A stretch of DNA of 64,000 nt from Trichopria drosophilae (Eukaryota > Arthropoda > Insecta > Hymenoptera > Diapriidae), in NCBI GenBank assembly GCA_030407085.1, contig CM059582.1, positions 138,983,501-139,047,500 on the forward strand. The letters are read 5' to 3'. Shown here piece by piece: positions 9,036-20,862 of the stretch. Position numbers and translations under genes: made by a program. Below the pieces are notes generated by a model that saw nothing but the letters and a program-made list of their open reading frames with translations, had not been told where the DNA came from and did no database searches. Position 1 is the first letter of the stretch. Each line of letters begins with the position of its first letter.

Positions 9036-12000
9036 TGATATTACTCGTATACTGTTTTCGTTTCTGGTCTTCAATTTTTAATATTTCTACTGGATTTCTG
9101 GATAGTGCGTCTGCATTGACATTTGATTTTCCTGCTTTATATATTACATTAAATTCGTATTCCAATAAATTGTACATCCATTTGGCAACTCTAGAATTTG
9201 GATCCTTTTTTGTTCTAAATGATGTAAGGGGTTTGTGATCTGTAACTACAGTAAAGTGTTTTCCATATACGTAAGGTCTAAAGTGTAATATAGCGTAATA
9301 TATTGCAAGAGCTTCTTTATCATAAGTTTCGTATTTCTTTTCGCGATCGTTTAGTACGCGAGAGGTATAATAGGCAACAGGTCTATCTTTACCTATTTCT
9401 CCTTGAGATAGTATTGCGCCTATCGCATATCCTGATGCATCTGTAGTGATTATAAAAGGTTCATTGAAGTTAGGGTTCTGTAGGACAGGTGCGTTGCATA
9501 ATTTTTCACGCAGTGTGTTAAATGCATCGTTTTCTTCTTGTTCCCATTTGAACGATATATCGTTTTTTAGTAAATTTGATAATGGTTTGGCTATAGATGA
9601 AAAATTTTCAATAAATCTACGGTAGTATCCCGCGAGTCCGAGAAATTGTCTGATATTCTTTTGATTTTTAGGTATTGGAAATATCTGTACGCAATTGATT
9701 TTGTTCGGGTCTGGTTTTAGACCTTCATCGCTAATTATATGTCCTATATAACAAACTTCTTTTCTTAAAAATTCACATTTGTCTGGTTGTAATTTAAGGT
9801 TTGCGTTTCTTAGTCGTTTCATGAATTTCTCGCATTTGATCTCATGTTCTTCTAAAGATGATGCGTATATCAGAATATCGTCAAGATATACAAAAAGTTC
9901 GTTACCTTGCAGGCCTGATAAGATTATGTCCATTAGTCTTTGGAAGGTTGCTGGTGCATTTTTTAATCCGAATGGCATTCTATCGAATTCGTAATGTCCA
10001 TGTAGGGTAGAAAAGGCTGTTTTGTGAGAGTCGTTTTCATGCATTTTTATTTGCAGGAATCCGGATGCAAGATCGAATGTTGAGAAGTATTTAGCGCTTC
10101 CTAGTTGGTCCAATATATCAACAATATTTGGTATGGGATAAGAATCGCCTATTGATTTTTCGTTCAATTTCCTGAAATCTAATACCATTCTCCATCTCTT
10201 GTTACCATGAGTATTTGCTTTTTTGGGGACTATCCATATAGGCGTGTTGTATGGTGATTTGGATGGTTTTATGAAACCGTTTTTTAATTGTTCGGATATT
10301 TGCTTATTTATCTCTTCTTTATGTATAGGGGGGAATCTATACTGTTTGGTATTTATGGGTATTTCGTCGGTTGTTATTATTTTATGTTTTATGAGTGGCG
10401 TGAATCCCAAAGTTTCATCTGGTAAGTGAAATGTATCTGCATTTTTGTTTATTATTCTGTCTACACTTTCTTTTTCTATGGCGTTTAAGTGACTCATTCG
10501 AAGCAATTCTTTTACTTGTTTTGCACGTTTTGTTTCCTTCACAATATGGTACATTTTGGTTGGTATTAATCTTGAAAATGGTTTGTCTCTTTCCCGTAAG
10601 AATTCTGTATACGTATAGAAGTTTTTATGTCTACCGGGATGTTTATTACTTAGTTCTTCTAAATCATGTATTTCTCTCAAATTCTTATTCGTTGTTTTTT
10701 TCTCGCGTATTTCATTCTTCAATGTTTTATTCATTATCATATCTTGATCCGGTTTTTCTCTTTTGCGTAAGAGTAATAATTTTATATTTTGGTTATAAAA
10801 GTCTTGATCTTCTTGTACTGAAGAATTGAGAGACTTGGGTAAGTGTTGTTTTATTATGTTTTTCATTTCTTTTTCGTTTTCATTGTATTTGTCCCTTTTG
10901 TAAGGTTCGTTTTCGTTTTCACATTCATTTTCATTCATTATTTCGTGTTCGATTTCGTTTTTATTTTCTTTTATTACTTTAATTTCATATTCATTTTTGT
11001 TTATTATTTCGTTTTTATATTCATTTCCATATTCGTTTTCATTTATAATTTCATTTTCATATTCATTTTTGTTTATTATTTCATTTTCATTTGTGTTTAT
11101 TATTTCGTTTTCATATTCATTTTTGTTTATTATTTCGTTTTTATATTCATTTTTGTTTATTGTTTCATTTTTATATTCATTTTTGTTTATTATTTCGTTT
11201 TCATATTCATTTTTGTTTCTTATTTCGTTTTTATATTCATTTCCATATTCGTTTTCATTTATAATTTCATTTTCATGTTTGTTTATTATCTCATTTTCAC
11301 ATTTGTTTTTGTTTATTATTTCATTTTCATTTTTGTTTATTATCTCATTTTCATATTCGTTTTTGTTTATTATTTCATTTTCATCGATTGTTTTGCTTTT
11401 CTTCGTGGTGTCGTTTCCATTTTCGTTAGTGTTTTTATTTTTTTGGTTAGTACAATTTTGTGTTTCGATTGGTTTAGTTATTTGTGTGTTGTTTTCAATT
11501 CTTTCATAATTTTCGTCTATTTCTTCAATTTCTATTGTTGGTATGTCTATTTCTATTTGGTCGTTGGTTGTGTTAAAAACTTGTAGATAGGCTCGCCCGT
11601 CGTTGTTTTTTACTAATGCTTCTCCTAGGTATACTCCTTCTTGAATGTTAATGCGTTGTATGTATCCATATTTTATTTCTTCGTTTTTGACTTTAATGAA
11701 GAGAGTTGATATTGTTCTAGCAGGGATCGTGGTAGTTTCTGGTGTGTTAAAATATTTTTTGTTATTTTTCCATTGGATAGAGTTGTTTTTATAATCTATT
11801 GTTGCTTCGTTATCTTTTAGGAATTCTGATCCCAAAATACCTTCACAATCTATTGGGAAATTGTTTCTGACTACGTGGAATGTCGTGTCGTGCCCTAGTA
11901 TTTCAATTATTACAACTCCCATTGTTGTAACTGGTTGTTCAGTGATGCCTTCAAGATCGATTACATCTGATTCGTCTATTAGCGTTTCTCCTTTTATATT

Positions 12001-12045
12001 TTCTAGTTTTATAATATTTACGCTAACTCCGGTGTCAACCATCAA
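8953..12045 (-). pseudogene. pol: pol of element 1: protease, reverse transcriptase, RNase H
   Basis: The 1030-codon frame begins just before the aspartic protease motif MVDTGVS. The second conserved protease motif (EGILGSEFL) lies at about residue 90, then a long low-complexity insert (about residues 215-382), then RT with the primer-grip region, GLKNAPATFQRLMD and the catalytic YLDD near residue 718. RNase H follows (TDASGYA; TYDKEALAIYYAI; TDHKPL), ending ADALSRNP. The real start lies upstream by -1 frameshift from gag near 12130, where an extra in-frame TGA just upstream of the protease adds to the damage. The order PR-RT-RH-(G-patch)-IN is that of a Gypsy-type element. Confidence 0.92.
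10900..11400 (-). repeat. In-frame 30-bp minisatellite inside pol (Asn/Glu/Lys/Tyr repeats)
   Basis: A 30-bp unit encoding NKNEYENEII and shortened variants (KNENEII, ENEYGNEYKNEI) is repeated about 15 times between the protease and RT domains. The reading frame survives throughout. The plus-strand mirror ORF of Phe/Ile/Tyr over this region is an artefact of the same repeat. Confidence 0.9.
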
Positions 12046-12119
12046 GTTTATTTCTGAACATAGATCTTTTCAATTTATTTTAATTAGTGGGGCTTCGTGT
12101 TTATTTAAATTAACTGTTT

Positions 12120-14013
12120 TTACTTGTCTTGAGTCGTTACGAGATTTATTTGGCGCTTCTGTGAGGTCTCCCTCTGTGCGCCTATTTTGGTGAGACCATT
12201 TTCGTTTCCCGATTGTTTATCATTCATTTCTCTAAGAACTTCTGCTCGCATAAGTTTTCTGCAGTCTTTCCAGAAGTGGCCTATGGATTTACAGAAGGTG
12301 CATTGTATTGTCTGTTCGTTTGGTCTATTTCGTTGGTCATAATTTGGGTGTTTGAAATTTTGATTTTGCGGGTTTTGGAACCTCTTTTGCTGGTTATAGA
12401 GTTGTGTTTGGTAATGATTAGGGGCGGTGCTATTCATATAGCGTTGCGATTCGTTATTTATATAATCTTGTCTGTTGAAATGGTTCCTCTGGAAATTAGG
12501 TGCTGCATTTCTTTGATAATTTTGATAATTATTTGTTCTAGGATTTTGATAGTTATATTGAGGATAATTTGGTTTGAAATTATTGGATTGAAAGTTATTC
12601 TGTTGGTTTCTAAAGATACAAGTATTTGCTTCGTGTCCTGTTCTCTTGCAGATTTGACATTTTGTGTCTGTAGTTACTATTTTTATTTTGTTTCTCTTCC
12701 TGTCTATTCTCTTCTTCAGTTGTACCTCTAACGCTATTTGATACTTTTATTCGCCTTTCTATTTGAATGGCTTTCTGTATTGCTGTTGGTAAATTTGCTA
12801 CTTCTGTTTTGATTAATCGTATTTTTATTTCTGGTTTTAGGCCGGTTAAAAAGGTTTCTAAGGTTTCTTTTTCGGTTCTGTCTTTTTCTACGTCTGTTAT
12901 TTCATCGTTATCGCTTAGAGCTTTGTAAGTTTCCGTTATTCTATCTCCTGCATCTCTAACACGGTTAGCATATTCGACAACACTTTCGAAATTGAATTGG
13001 TGCATGCCTATTAATTCCTGCCTAATTTCTGTTATTGAGTTCGCGGGGGCATATATTTCTCTTAAGCTTTTTAAAAGTTCCGATACTGATCTGAAGATAT
13101 TGTTTTTTATTGCACGTCGTGCTTCTCCTCTAAGTCTACTTTTTATTAGTTTCACGAGGTCTTGTTCGGATTCTTCGGGCAACATATCCCTTGCTTCTTC
13201 GCATCCGTCAACGAAGGCATAGAACGTTTTGGGATTCCCGTCGTACCTTGGTACGCTTTCGATCGCATGATTAAGAGTTAATTTGTCCCTATTGTTTGCC
13301 ATGTTTTTTAGTACTACTGGATGGTTAGTGTTATCTAAAGTTTTGAATATTTCTTCCTCACTATCTGTGCTTTCTCCTTTATTTTCGTCTAGGTTTGAGG
13401 TGTTTTCATTAATTTTTGCTGGTGTACTAGATTTGAATACAGGTAAGTATCTTGAAAACCAATTTCCGAATTTCTCTTTCTGTTGAAGTTCTTTTTCTGG
13501 AGTTCTGTTTATTGGTTCAAAATCGTATACGATATCGCTAAATTCTAAGATTAATTCGTTTAGTTTTTCTGTTACTTTTTCGAACTGTACGTTTTGTGCA
13601 AATTTTTTTTCTTCGATTGGTTTTAAGTATTTATTAATTTGGTTCGTAGTGTCCTTTAAATCTTCTTTTTGTTTGTTTAAATCTGTTTGTTGATGTAATT
13701 TTTGTTTATTGCTCAAACTATATTCCAGGTCTTGTTTTAGGTTATGTTCTATTTTATCTTCTAGGTTATGTTCTAAGTTACGTTCTAAGTTACGTTCTAA
13801 ATTATGTTTTAAATTATGTTCTAAATTATGTTCTAAATTATGTTCTAAATTATGTTCTAAATTATGTTCTAAATTTTAAAAATGTTCTTCCTCTATATTT
13901 TCGTATCTATTTTTTTGTCTCCGGCGATCGCTTAATCCGTCTCCTAATAATTTATTTTTGTCTGCTTCGCTCAAATGTTTCGTTGAACTTCGGGTTGTTC
14001 TTTCTTCTGACAT
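12120..14013 (-). pseudogene. gag: gag of element 1
   Basis: The likely ATG is at 14011-14013. An in-frame TAA (13876-13878) comes before a run of NLEH repeats; the frame then stays open to 12610. The middle part has a retrotransposon-gag (capsid-like) region with the stretch YAPANSITEIRQELIG. The nucleocapsid part carries two CCHC zinc knuckles, CQICKRTGHEANTC (about 12660) and CTFCKSIGHFWKDC (about 12290). They lie in different frames, so a frameshift of one base lies near 12680-12700. The gene ends at 12120 and overlaps the -1 frame that leads into protease. Gag packages the RNA and builds the particle. Confidence 0.85.
13741..13875 (-). repeat. 12-bp tandem repeat in gag (NLEH units)
   Basis: About ten units of the 12-mer TTAGAACATAAT and close variants encode a run of NLEH/NLER/NLKH tetrapeptides in the gag frame. 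It is probably a coiled or polar spacer grown by replication slippage. The array ends at the in-frame stop at 13876. Confidence 0.85.
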
Positions 14014-14310
14014 TTAAAATAATTAAAAAAAATAGAGGAATACTTATTATTTCCATGCGATAATAGTAAAAAATAATAAATAATATTAATAATTTGAGAG
14101 GATTGTATATTTTCTAAGTGATACCGAAAAAGTATAGAACTTAGTCTGTGATCACATAAAAGAAAGTTATTTTTTTTGTCACAACTTAGCAATAGTTTTT
14201 TTTTTAGCTTAGCTTTCATAAAAGGCCAGTAAAAAGAAGAAGAGGGAAAAAAATGGTTATTGAAAAAAATGTACAATATGTTTTATAGTATATACATATA
14301 TATTTTTTTT

Positions 14311-14580
14311 TTATTCTACAAAATTATGTATTTTTTTTTTCTTATTAAATTCCTTGTTTGTTTTTTTATGTGATCTATATCGTCTTCGTCTGTCGGCTTT
14401 TCCCTTTTTGTTTAGGGCATCCTGGTTGACAGCGGGTGGTTTTTCATTAAACTTTTTTGGTAACGGATTTTCGACGTATTCCGGAAAATCTTTCGTATTT
14501 AGATCCGCGTCCGCCCATATATATCGAAGATGATATAATTCATCTTCAGAGGTACCGACATAATTGCCTGAGCTGTCCAC
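14311..14580 (-). CDS. Arginine-rich small ORF in the leader, behind a splice acceptor
   Basis: The 89-codon frame opens at GTG within TCCACAG/TGGA (AG at 14580-14581), preceded by a T-rich tract, which is a good 3' splice site. The N-terminal half is acidic and aromatic; the C-terminal half is highly basic (RRRRYRSHKK, NKKKKIHN), as in a nuclear-localisation or RNA-binding arginine-rich motif. The acceptor motif and reading phase equal those of the ORF at 2288. It lies upstream of gag, an unusual place for a coding exon. I do not recognise the family. A Rev-like role is an analogy only. Confidence 0.4.
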   Translation of the reverse strand: MDSSGNYVGTSEDELYHLRYIWADADLNTKDFPEYVENPLPKKFNEKPPAVNQDALNKKGKADRRRRYRSHKKTNKEFNKKKKIHNFVE

Positions 14581-15917
14581 TGTGGATTAGAAGATTAAAA
14601 AAAAATTCATTTATAATGACTGTTGTTAATCTATTTGGATGCAGATTATGTTTTTCTTTCGCGGTTTTATTTTTATTTTTATTTTTTTTTTTTTTTTGGA
14701 GTTTTTCTAATTTTTCCTTTATAAGGTTTGTATTTTTTTTACTCTATTTTTTGCTTTCCGCAATATCTCTTCTGCGAAACGTTTTATGTTCCCTTGCTCT
14801 ATTAGGCGAATATAACACAATTGAATGCGCCGTCGTTCAATTAAATATGTTATTAACTGATATTTTAATGGCGTGTGTTTTTCCACTGCGAAATAAAAAA
14901 AAATAGGTTTATTTTTTTAAGACGCAATTTTTTTATTTTTTTAGAAGTTTTTGTGCATTTTTATTATTATTATTATATATATATATTTTTGTTTTATTTA
15001 TTATTATTTTATGGAAATATAAAAATGTTGCCGTTGCCGTTTTTAGAGGGTAAAGGAGTGATTGGATGTATAGGAATTTTATGATATTTAGAGAGTACTG
15101 ATGATGTAAATAAATTTATTTAAGTGAAAATTTTCTTTGGAAAATTTACTTCTCTTTTTTGTTTTGCTTTAAGAGCGCAAGTTCCAATTTGGTATTGTTG
15201 CCAATATTTTGTTAGTGAGTACTAAAGAAAAATTTTTAATTGTTTTGAAAAATTAAATAAAAAGGTACAGATTTTTTGTATTATAAATTTTGAAAAAAAA
15301 AATTTCTAAAAAACTTTTAAAATTTTTAATATTAAATAAAAAGGGTATATAATATAAAGTGATTTTTTTGTATTATAAATTTTGAATGAAAAATTTTAAT
15401 AAAAAGTTAGATAATTTGAACAGATTTTTTTGTATTATAAAGAATGAAAAATTTTTATATTTTTGAAAAAATAAAAAGTTATGTATAATTCGAACAGATT
15501 TTTTTGTATTATAAATTTGAATGAAAAATTTGAAAAAATTAAATAAAAAGGTATATAATTTGAACAGATTTTTTTGAATGAAAAAAATTTTATTATTTTT
15601 TTGAAAAAATTAAATAAAAAGGTATATAATTTGAATAAATTTGTTTGTGTTATAAATTTTGAAAAGAGATTTAAACAAAAATTGTATAAGATATTGTTAA
15701 TTTAAAATTGATTTTAGGGAGAATTTATTTGTTAGTGAATACTAACGGTGACTAAAAAGGAAAATTTTTAAGATTTTGTTTGAAAAATTTAAATAATAAT
15801 AAAAAATATATATATAATTTAAACAGATTTTTCTGTATTATCAGTTTTAAAAATTATTTTTAGGGAAAATTTATTTGTTCCTCCCTCCCAGACAACTTTA
15901 ATTGCGCAGGGTTCCGT
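14581..15917 (-). other. 5' leader of element 1 (AT-rich, no gene seen)
   Basis: This is about 1.3 kb between the primer site and the arginine-rich exon. It is very AT-rich. Half of it (about 15241-15660) is a degenerate tandem repeat built on CAGATTTTTTTGTATTATAA with a period of about 60-95 bp, at least six copies. Short open frames here are low-complexity and I do not believe them. Confidence 0.6.
15241..15660. repeat. Degenerate AT-rich tandem repeat in the leader of element 1
   Basis: At least six imperfect copies of a unit containing ATTTTTTTGTATTATAAATT followed by AAATAAAAAGGTATATAA occur at irregular spacing of roughly 60-95 bp. Confidence 0.7.
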
Positions 15918-15935
15918 TCGATATCGCTGTCACCA
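15918..15935 (-). promoter_or_regulatory. Primer binding site of element 1
   Basis: On the minus strand the 5' LTR ends CGTAACA, followed by three A and then TGGTGACAGCGATATCGA. The TGG start and the position three bases from the LTR are those of a tRNA primer site. The complement continues into a T-loop-like GTTCGAT. I cannot name the tRNA. This site differs from those of the other elements here. Confidence 0.7.
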
Positions 15936-15938
15936 TTT

Positions 15939-18739
15939 TGTTACGCTCGAACCCGGGGTACTTACATGAGTACTCCGGATACTTACGCGAAAGGGCGGTC
16001 GACCTTAAGGGTCATCTCTGGGTTCTGATGAACGGAGGTGGCTGCGCTAATGAAAGAAAGTCTGGGAAGTAAAACAAACAACTTTTAATATTTTGTCATA
16101 ATAATTCTATTTTTTTGAGGAAATAAGGAAATACATGATGGAATTGAATGGAGGAAAATCAGAGGGGGCGGCAACGGCGGCTGGTTGTGATCCCTGGTCA
16201 GGAGTCGACACCGGAAAACTGTGTGACTGAAAACGAGAACACCAAATAAAAATAGTGACCCTAAATGATATCGTTAGCAGGGGGTAAGGATGAGGAAAAG
16301 ATAAGGATAAAAAAAAACTATATTTATATTAATGAATACCGACCTAATTAAAAAGTGAATATTTTATATAAAAAAAACAAATAATAATTAAGGGTTGATT
16401 TTAATTCCTAACAGCCCTACTGATGCTCGTGGCTTGATCGAGTTTTCATTCAAAGAATGATCTCGATTCAAGTCGCTAGTATCCCTAAAAAAAAATGTAC
16501 CCCTAAGGTGTTAATCTCTTGTTTGGTGTAAAAAAAAATGTTAAAGAGATTAACACGTTCGTCTCATTAAAAAGATAAAAAATATATATAAAAAAAATAT
16601 TAGTTCCTTACATCTGTTGCCGTAGCAACTCGTCTCTTTTCGGGCAATAAAAAGAGGGTTAATAAGGATTTAATAAAATTAACTCACTTTTTGTTGTTGG
16701 GTTGTGATCCTCAGTCCTTGGAATGGGACGTCCTTAGCTGTAGATTGTGGCAGCTGGGGGGAACTCCTCCAAGGTAGGCCGTGGAAATAGTTGACTCCTC
16801 GTGAGGGATATTTGATTGTTTCCTTGAATCGGCAGCGTGATCCCAACGAGAATAGTGTACGCGGCGACCCGACGTTAGAATTAGGGTTAAGAGTTTACGC
16901 GACGACCCGACGTAAAACTCAGGGTTCCCAACACGAATTGGGAACCGAAAACTGCTCGCCGCTACCTTTGATTTGGTTTTTTTGGTTGAGGAAGACTTCG
17001 GACGTTCAGACCGAAGAGGAGAAGAGATCAGGAGGAAGATATTCTGACGTTCAGACGGAAATATCAAAAAAAAAGGAATCGTGCGGAGCTGAACAAGTCG
17101 CTCTCGTCACGAAGTGTGGGAATTTTGGAAAAAGAAAAGATATTCGGACGTTCAGACCCAATAGCTTGTTTAGGAGAAGAGATGGTTTGGTATAAGCGAG
17201 AAGCTGGACGAACCGCTTGCAATAGCTAAGGAGGTTTTTTTTAGGAAGGTTGGTTTCAGAGGTTTCAGGCAAAGTGGTGGCGGTGCTGGAAGTAGCTCTT
17301 TTTATAATCGATGCCTTGGCCATGAAAGTGTAGTCGAATCGGAAAAGTGGGGTGACATTTTTTTTTTGGCGTGAAAATTGTACAATTTTTGTAAGAAACT
17401 TATAAACTATTGTTACGACATGTATAGTTTTTATGTTGATGCAAAATGTGTTATAATAAGATGACAATAATTAGTACAAACTTGAACGGAAGTTGTAGCA
17501 TGAGTTTAACAAAAGTTATTAATAAAAAAAGGAATTTTGTATCAATTATTTATATTAATTTTTCTTAAATGTTTTATTCAAGTGAAAAATACTAGGTATA
17601 GATAATAGAAATATATTTTAAGTTATTAAAATATATTTTTAATTTATGTGAACATTTTTTTATTGTTCTTTTTAATGTTAATTATTCGTTTTAATTATTT
17701 GTTTTTATAAATATTCATTCAAGTGTTGTACTAATTTTACAGGAAGACAGTTGAGTGTATTTTAATTTTATTGAAATGTCATTCTTTTAAATAATTTAAT
17801 AATTTATAAAAATAGCATTGTGCTTTGTTATACCAATATTTGACAGTTTTTCTTAGTAGCTGTAAAGGAAAAGGTGAAGGATAAATTTATTGTTTGTAAC
17901 TTATAAAAAAAGGAATTCTTATTAGTTATTCATTAAATTTTGATGTAGAAAATATGAAACATAGTTAATTTTTTAAATTCGGACTTTCATTTTAACATAT
18001 GTATTTATTTTTTAAAGATAGAAATGATAATTTATTTAATACTGTGCTGCTACAACTACTCTTTGATATTTGTACCAACCTTATAGAAGAACATTGTTTG
18101 TGTCGAATTTTATACTAAAGGATTTTTGTGTAATTGTTAAAAAAAAAAGGTTTATTATATTATGAAATAATGTTTTTGCTGTACAAATATAATAATTTTA
18201 TTATCAATTACATATTAATATCATTTTTCATAAATTTTACTATTTCTTTATATCAATTTTTATAAATAACAAGTTTTGTTATTTATAAAGTTTTTATACA
18301 AAAATAATGTCAATGCTTCGTCGTTTGGATTTCGGCCGCGTTAGATGTACATTTCGACACTTTTCTCGCATTCCATTTGTTTCTGTTTTATGGCGCGTGA
18401 CGAGGTATCTAAAGTTACGAAAAGGTTATTTTTTTAGTTGTAATGGGAAAGTTTTCTAGTCGAAGAGTTTGTTCGTAAATTATATATTGGAATTTGGAAT
18501 TTTTACGGTAGGTTTTATCTTTAACTGTAATAAAGAAATTGTGTACATTTCTTAATGTAGAGGAAATCTTGTTTTTTTGATATTTTTGCGACAGGATTTT
18601 CGGTTTGTAATAAATTTATCGTTTTTGGTACAGCAGAGCAACTGACGTAAGTGTTTTAATGTGGTTCTTGGTACGTTAAGGGGGGTTCTCATAAATAATG
18701 TTTTTTAATGGGAGTTTCACCGTTACGAGGGACGTAACA
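15939..18739 (-). repeat. 5' LTR of element 1 (2,801 bp)
   Basis: The boundaries are TGTTACG at 15939 and CGTAACA at 18739, which are inverted repeats of each other. The left one abuts the primer site; the right one abuts satellite DNA and matches the 3' LTR end at 230. It is very long for a Gypsy-type LTR. Its element-3'-side part contains two near-copies of a CCCGACGT block (about 16866-16925) and three copies of GACGTTCAGAC (about 17000-17160). The rest is AT-rich. ORFs within it (16711-17467) are not convincing. Confidence 0.85.
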
Positions 18740-19498
18740 CAATCTTTGAGAAATACGCGTTTAAAAATTTCAATGGCGCTTTTTAATCCTACGGTATTGA
18801 GTGCAGTCGTTCCCAACATACTAAGAATTCATCAAATTGGTAGAAAATAATTTTCAAATTAAGAAACGCGACTATTTTTTATGCGATCATTGAGAAATAC
18901 GCGATTTGCTGGATACAGTGCGGTCTTTCGGAAGCTACTTAAAATTTATCAAATTGATAAAGAAACATTATGAAATTAAAAATCGCTAATATATTTTATG
19001 CGATCTTTGTGAAATACGCATTTTGAAATGTCATAGGCGTGTTTTAATCCTACTGGATTGAGTAGGGTCGTTATAAATATTCTTAAAATTTATGAAATTG
19101 ATAATGAGTCATTTTCAAATTAAAAAACGCGAATATTTTTTTTGCGATTCATGTGAAATACGCGTTTTGACATTTCAAAAGCGCGTTTTAATCCTACGGG
19201 ATGGAGTCCGGTCGTTTCCATTAAACTATGAATTCACCAAATTGGTAAAGAATCATTTTCAAATTAAAATCGCGAATATTTTTTTTGCGATCATTGAGAA
19301 ATACCAGATTTAAAATTTCAAAAGCGTTTTTTATTCCTACTGGATTGAGTAGGGTCGTTATAAATATTCTTAAAATTCATGCAATTTATAATCAGTAATT
19401 TTCAAATTAAAAAAGGCGTATATTTTTTATGCGATCTTTAAGAAATACGCGTTTAAGAATTTCAAAGGCGCGTTTTAATCCTACAGTATTGAATGCGG
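18740..19498. repeat. ~144-bp satellite, block 1
   Basis: Tandem monomers of 143-144 bp share the core TTTTAATCCTAC followed by GATTGAGT.CGGTCGTT, and the block GCGATC.TTGAGAAATACGCG. One monomer near 18900 is a short (~117-bp) variant. The block is cut at the left by element 1 and at the right by element 2. Confidence 0.92.
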
Positions 19499-19971
19499 TG
19501 TTGCGCGAGGCGACTTCAATTAATTAAAAAGTGAATTTATAAAATAATATGTAAATTTTTACCTTTACCTTATACACAGTCGTTGGAGGCTTGAATAAAT
19601 AACCACCGTCTTAAAGATTGAAAATAAAATACTTTATTTAGATTACACTAGCTAATATAAAATACTACTATTCGCAGCGGCGAGCTCCTGCTCAGGTCGC
19701 TTCCAGAACTAGAGTGTTGAGTTGAAAAAAAGAAAGATCGTTAAGTTCTGAATTTTGAAGACTCGCGAACGCGACCGAATTTGACGTTCCGCGAAAATGA
19801 CAACTTAAACGTCAACGGTGACAGCGCGTTTAAGTTTGAGTTCGACTGTACATAATAAACATACACAATGAAACACTCTTACTCACTACCATCCAATACA
19901 TACATAAACATCGCATAGATAATTAAACGGATCGTCTATATACTACATTGACATTAAAGCGGTTCGTAACA
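19499..19971 (-). repeat. 3' LTR of element 2
   Basis: 473 bp, TGTTGCGCGAGG to GGTTCGTAACA. It matches 42587-43043 apart from about 15 substitutions and a 16-bp segment between two TGAC repeats that is absent from the partner. Confidence 0.93.
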
Positions 19972-20293
19972 ATCCTCCCTTCTTAAAAACTCGACGTCCT
20001 CGTCGAACACATAATATGAGGAAAATTTTATATATATATATTTTTTTTTGTTTTTTTTTTGTTTTCTACATTTGTTTTTGCCCCCAAAAAAAAATTATCG
20101 AAAATATAAATACAGTACTTATAAAATACCTTATTTTAATACAAATATATAAATACAAATAAAATTAGCGGGGTGTAAGCCAGAACAAAAATGTGTGCTA
20201 ATATTATAATAATTTTTCCTTTCGCTTTTTATTGCAGAAGTTTCCGGATCTGAAAATAAAATAGAAATTAAAAAAAAATTTTAAAAAAGTATA
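19972..20293 (-). other. Polypurine tract and 3' UTR of element 2
   Basis: On the minus strand AAGAAGGGAGGAT immediately precedes the LTR start TGTTACG, a typical polypurine tract. The rest is AT-rich with poly-T runs and no gene. The 3' UTR continues beyond the nested transposon at 23259-23433. Confidence 0.75.
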
Positions 20294-20295
20294 TA

Positions 20296-20795
20296 CAGGG
20301 TGGCCGATTTATCTGAAGACAACGAAATATCTCGAGAACTATGCACAGAATCAAAAAAGTTGTCGGATGAAAGTTGTTCGACACGAAGGGGAGCATCCAG
20401 TGATAATTAAATTTACTCCCTCCCCCATCCCCTGGAGGTGGAGTGGGGGCAAAAACAATAAAACTTAAATAGGAACCCCCATTTTTTATTGCAGATTTGG
20501 ATTCTCCGGAAAAAAGTACACGAATTTGACCTAGGAGCTATTGCATTTTGGTTCACAGGTGGCGCTGTAATCGATAAAAATCCAAATTTATCCGAAGACG
20601 TTGAAATACCTCGAGAACTATGCACAGAATCAAAAAAGTTGTCGGATGAAAGTTGTTCGACACGAAGGGGGGGCATCCAGTAATAATGAAATTTACCCCC
20701 TCCCCCATCCCCTGGGGGTGGAGTGGGGGCAAAAACAATAAAACTTAAATAGGAACCCCCAGTTTTTATTGCAGATTTGGATTCTCCAATATTGA
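20296..20795. repeat. Left terminal and duplicated subterminal repeat of the Tc1/mariner-type element
   Basis: A ~200-bp block (TTGTCGGATGAAAGTTGTTC, a G-rich/C-rich run, AAAACTTAAATAGGAACCCC) occurs twice with a period of about 279 bp. The same block is found in inverse orientation at 22870-23258. Confidence 0.88.
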
Positions 20796-20862
20796 CAATT
20801 TTCGCCCCCGTAGCGGATATGGAATACGGTCATTCTAACAAAGCCGGAAAAAAATACATTTA

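Larger units (their letters stand above)
1..18739 (-). mobile_element. Gypsy-type LTR retrotransposon 1, giant, env-bearing (left end outside window)
   Basis: Positions 1-230 and 18510-18739 are near-identical direct repeats (3 mismatches in 230), marking the 3' and 5' LTRs of a minus-strand element. Reading from the right: LTR, primer site, long leader, gag, protease-RT-RNase H, linker with G-patch, integrase, envelope gene, a second membrane-protein gene, two cysteine-rich small ORFs, polypurine tract, LTR. The order protease-RT-RNase H-integrase is that of Ty3/Gypsy (Metaviridae). The internal region is about 14.7 kb after removing a nested solo LTR, so the whole element would be about 20 kb, against a usual 5-9 kb. 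The right flank is satellite DNA. The TSD cannot be checked because the left end is missing. The LTRs are similar, yet gag, pol and env all carry stops or frameshifts. Confidence 0.93.

Noticed and set aside
10843..11586. Long plus-strand ORFs rich in Phe, Ile, Tyr, Val
   Set aside because: They are the reverse-complement shadow of the Asn/Glu/Lys minisatellite inside pol and have no features of a real membrane protein family.
14457..15084. Plus-strand ORFs of Phe/Leu in the leader of element 1
   Set aside because: They are translations of poly-T and AT-rich tracts and are antisense to the element.
16711..17467. Overlapping ORFs on both strands in the LTR of element 1
   Set aside because: Both strands are open over a repeat-rich GC island; no family features and they fall inside an LTR.
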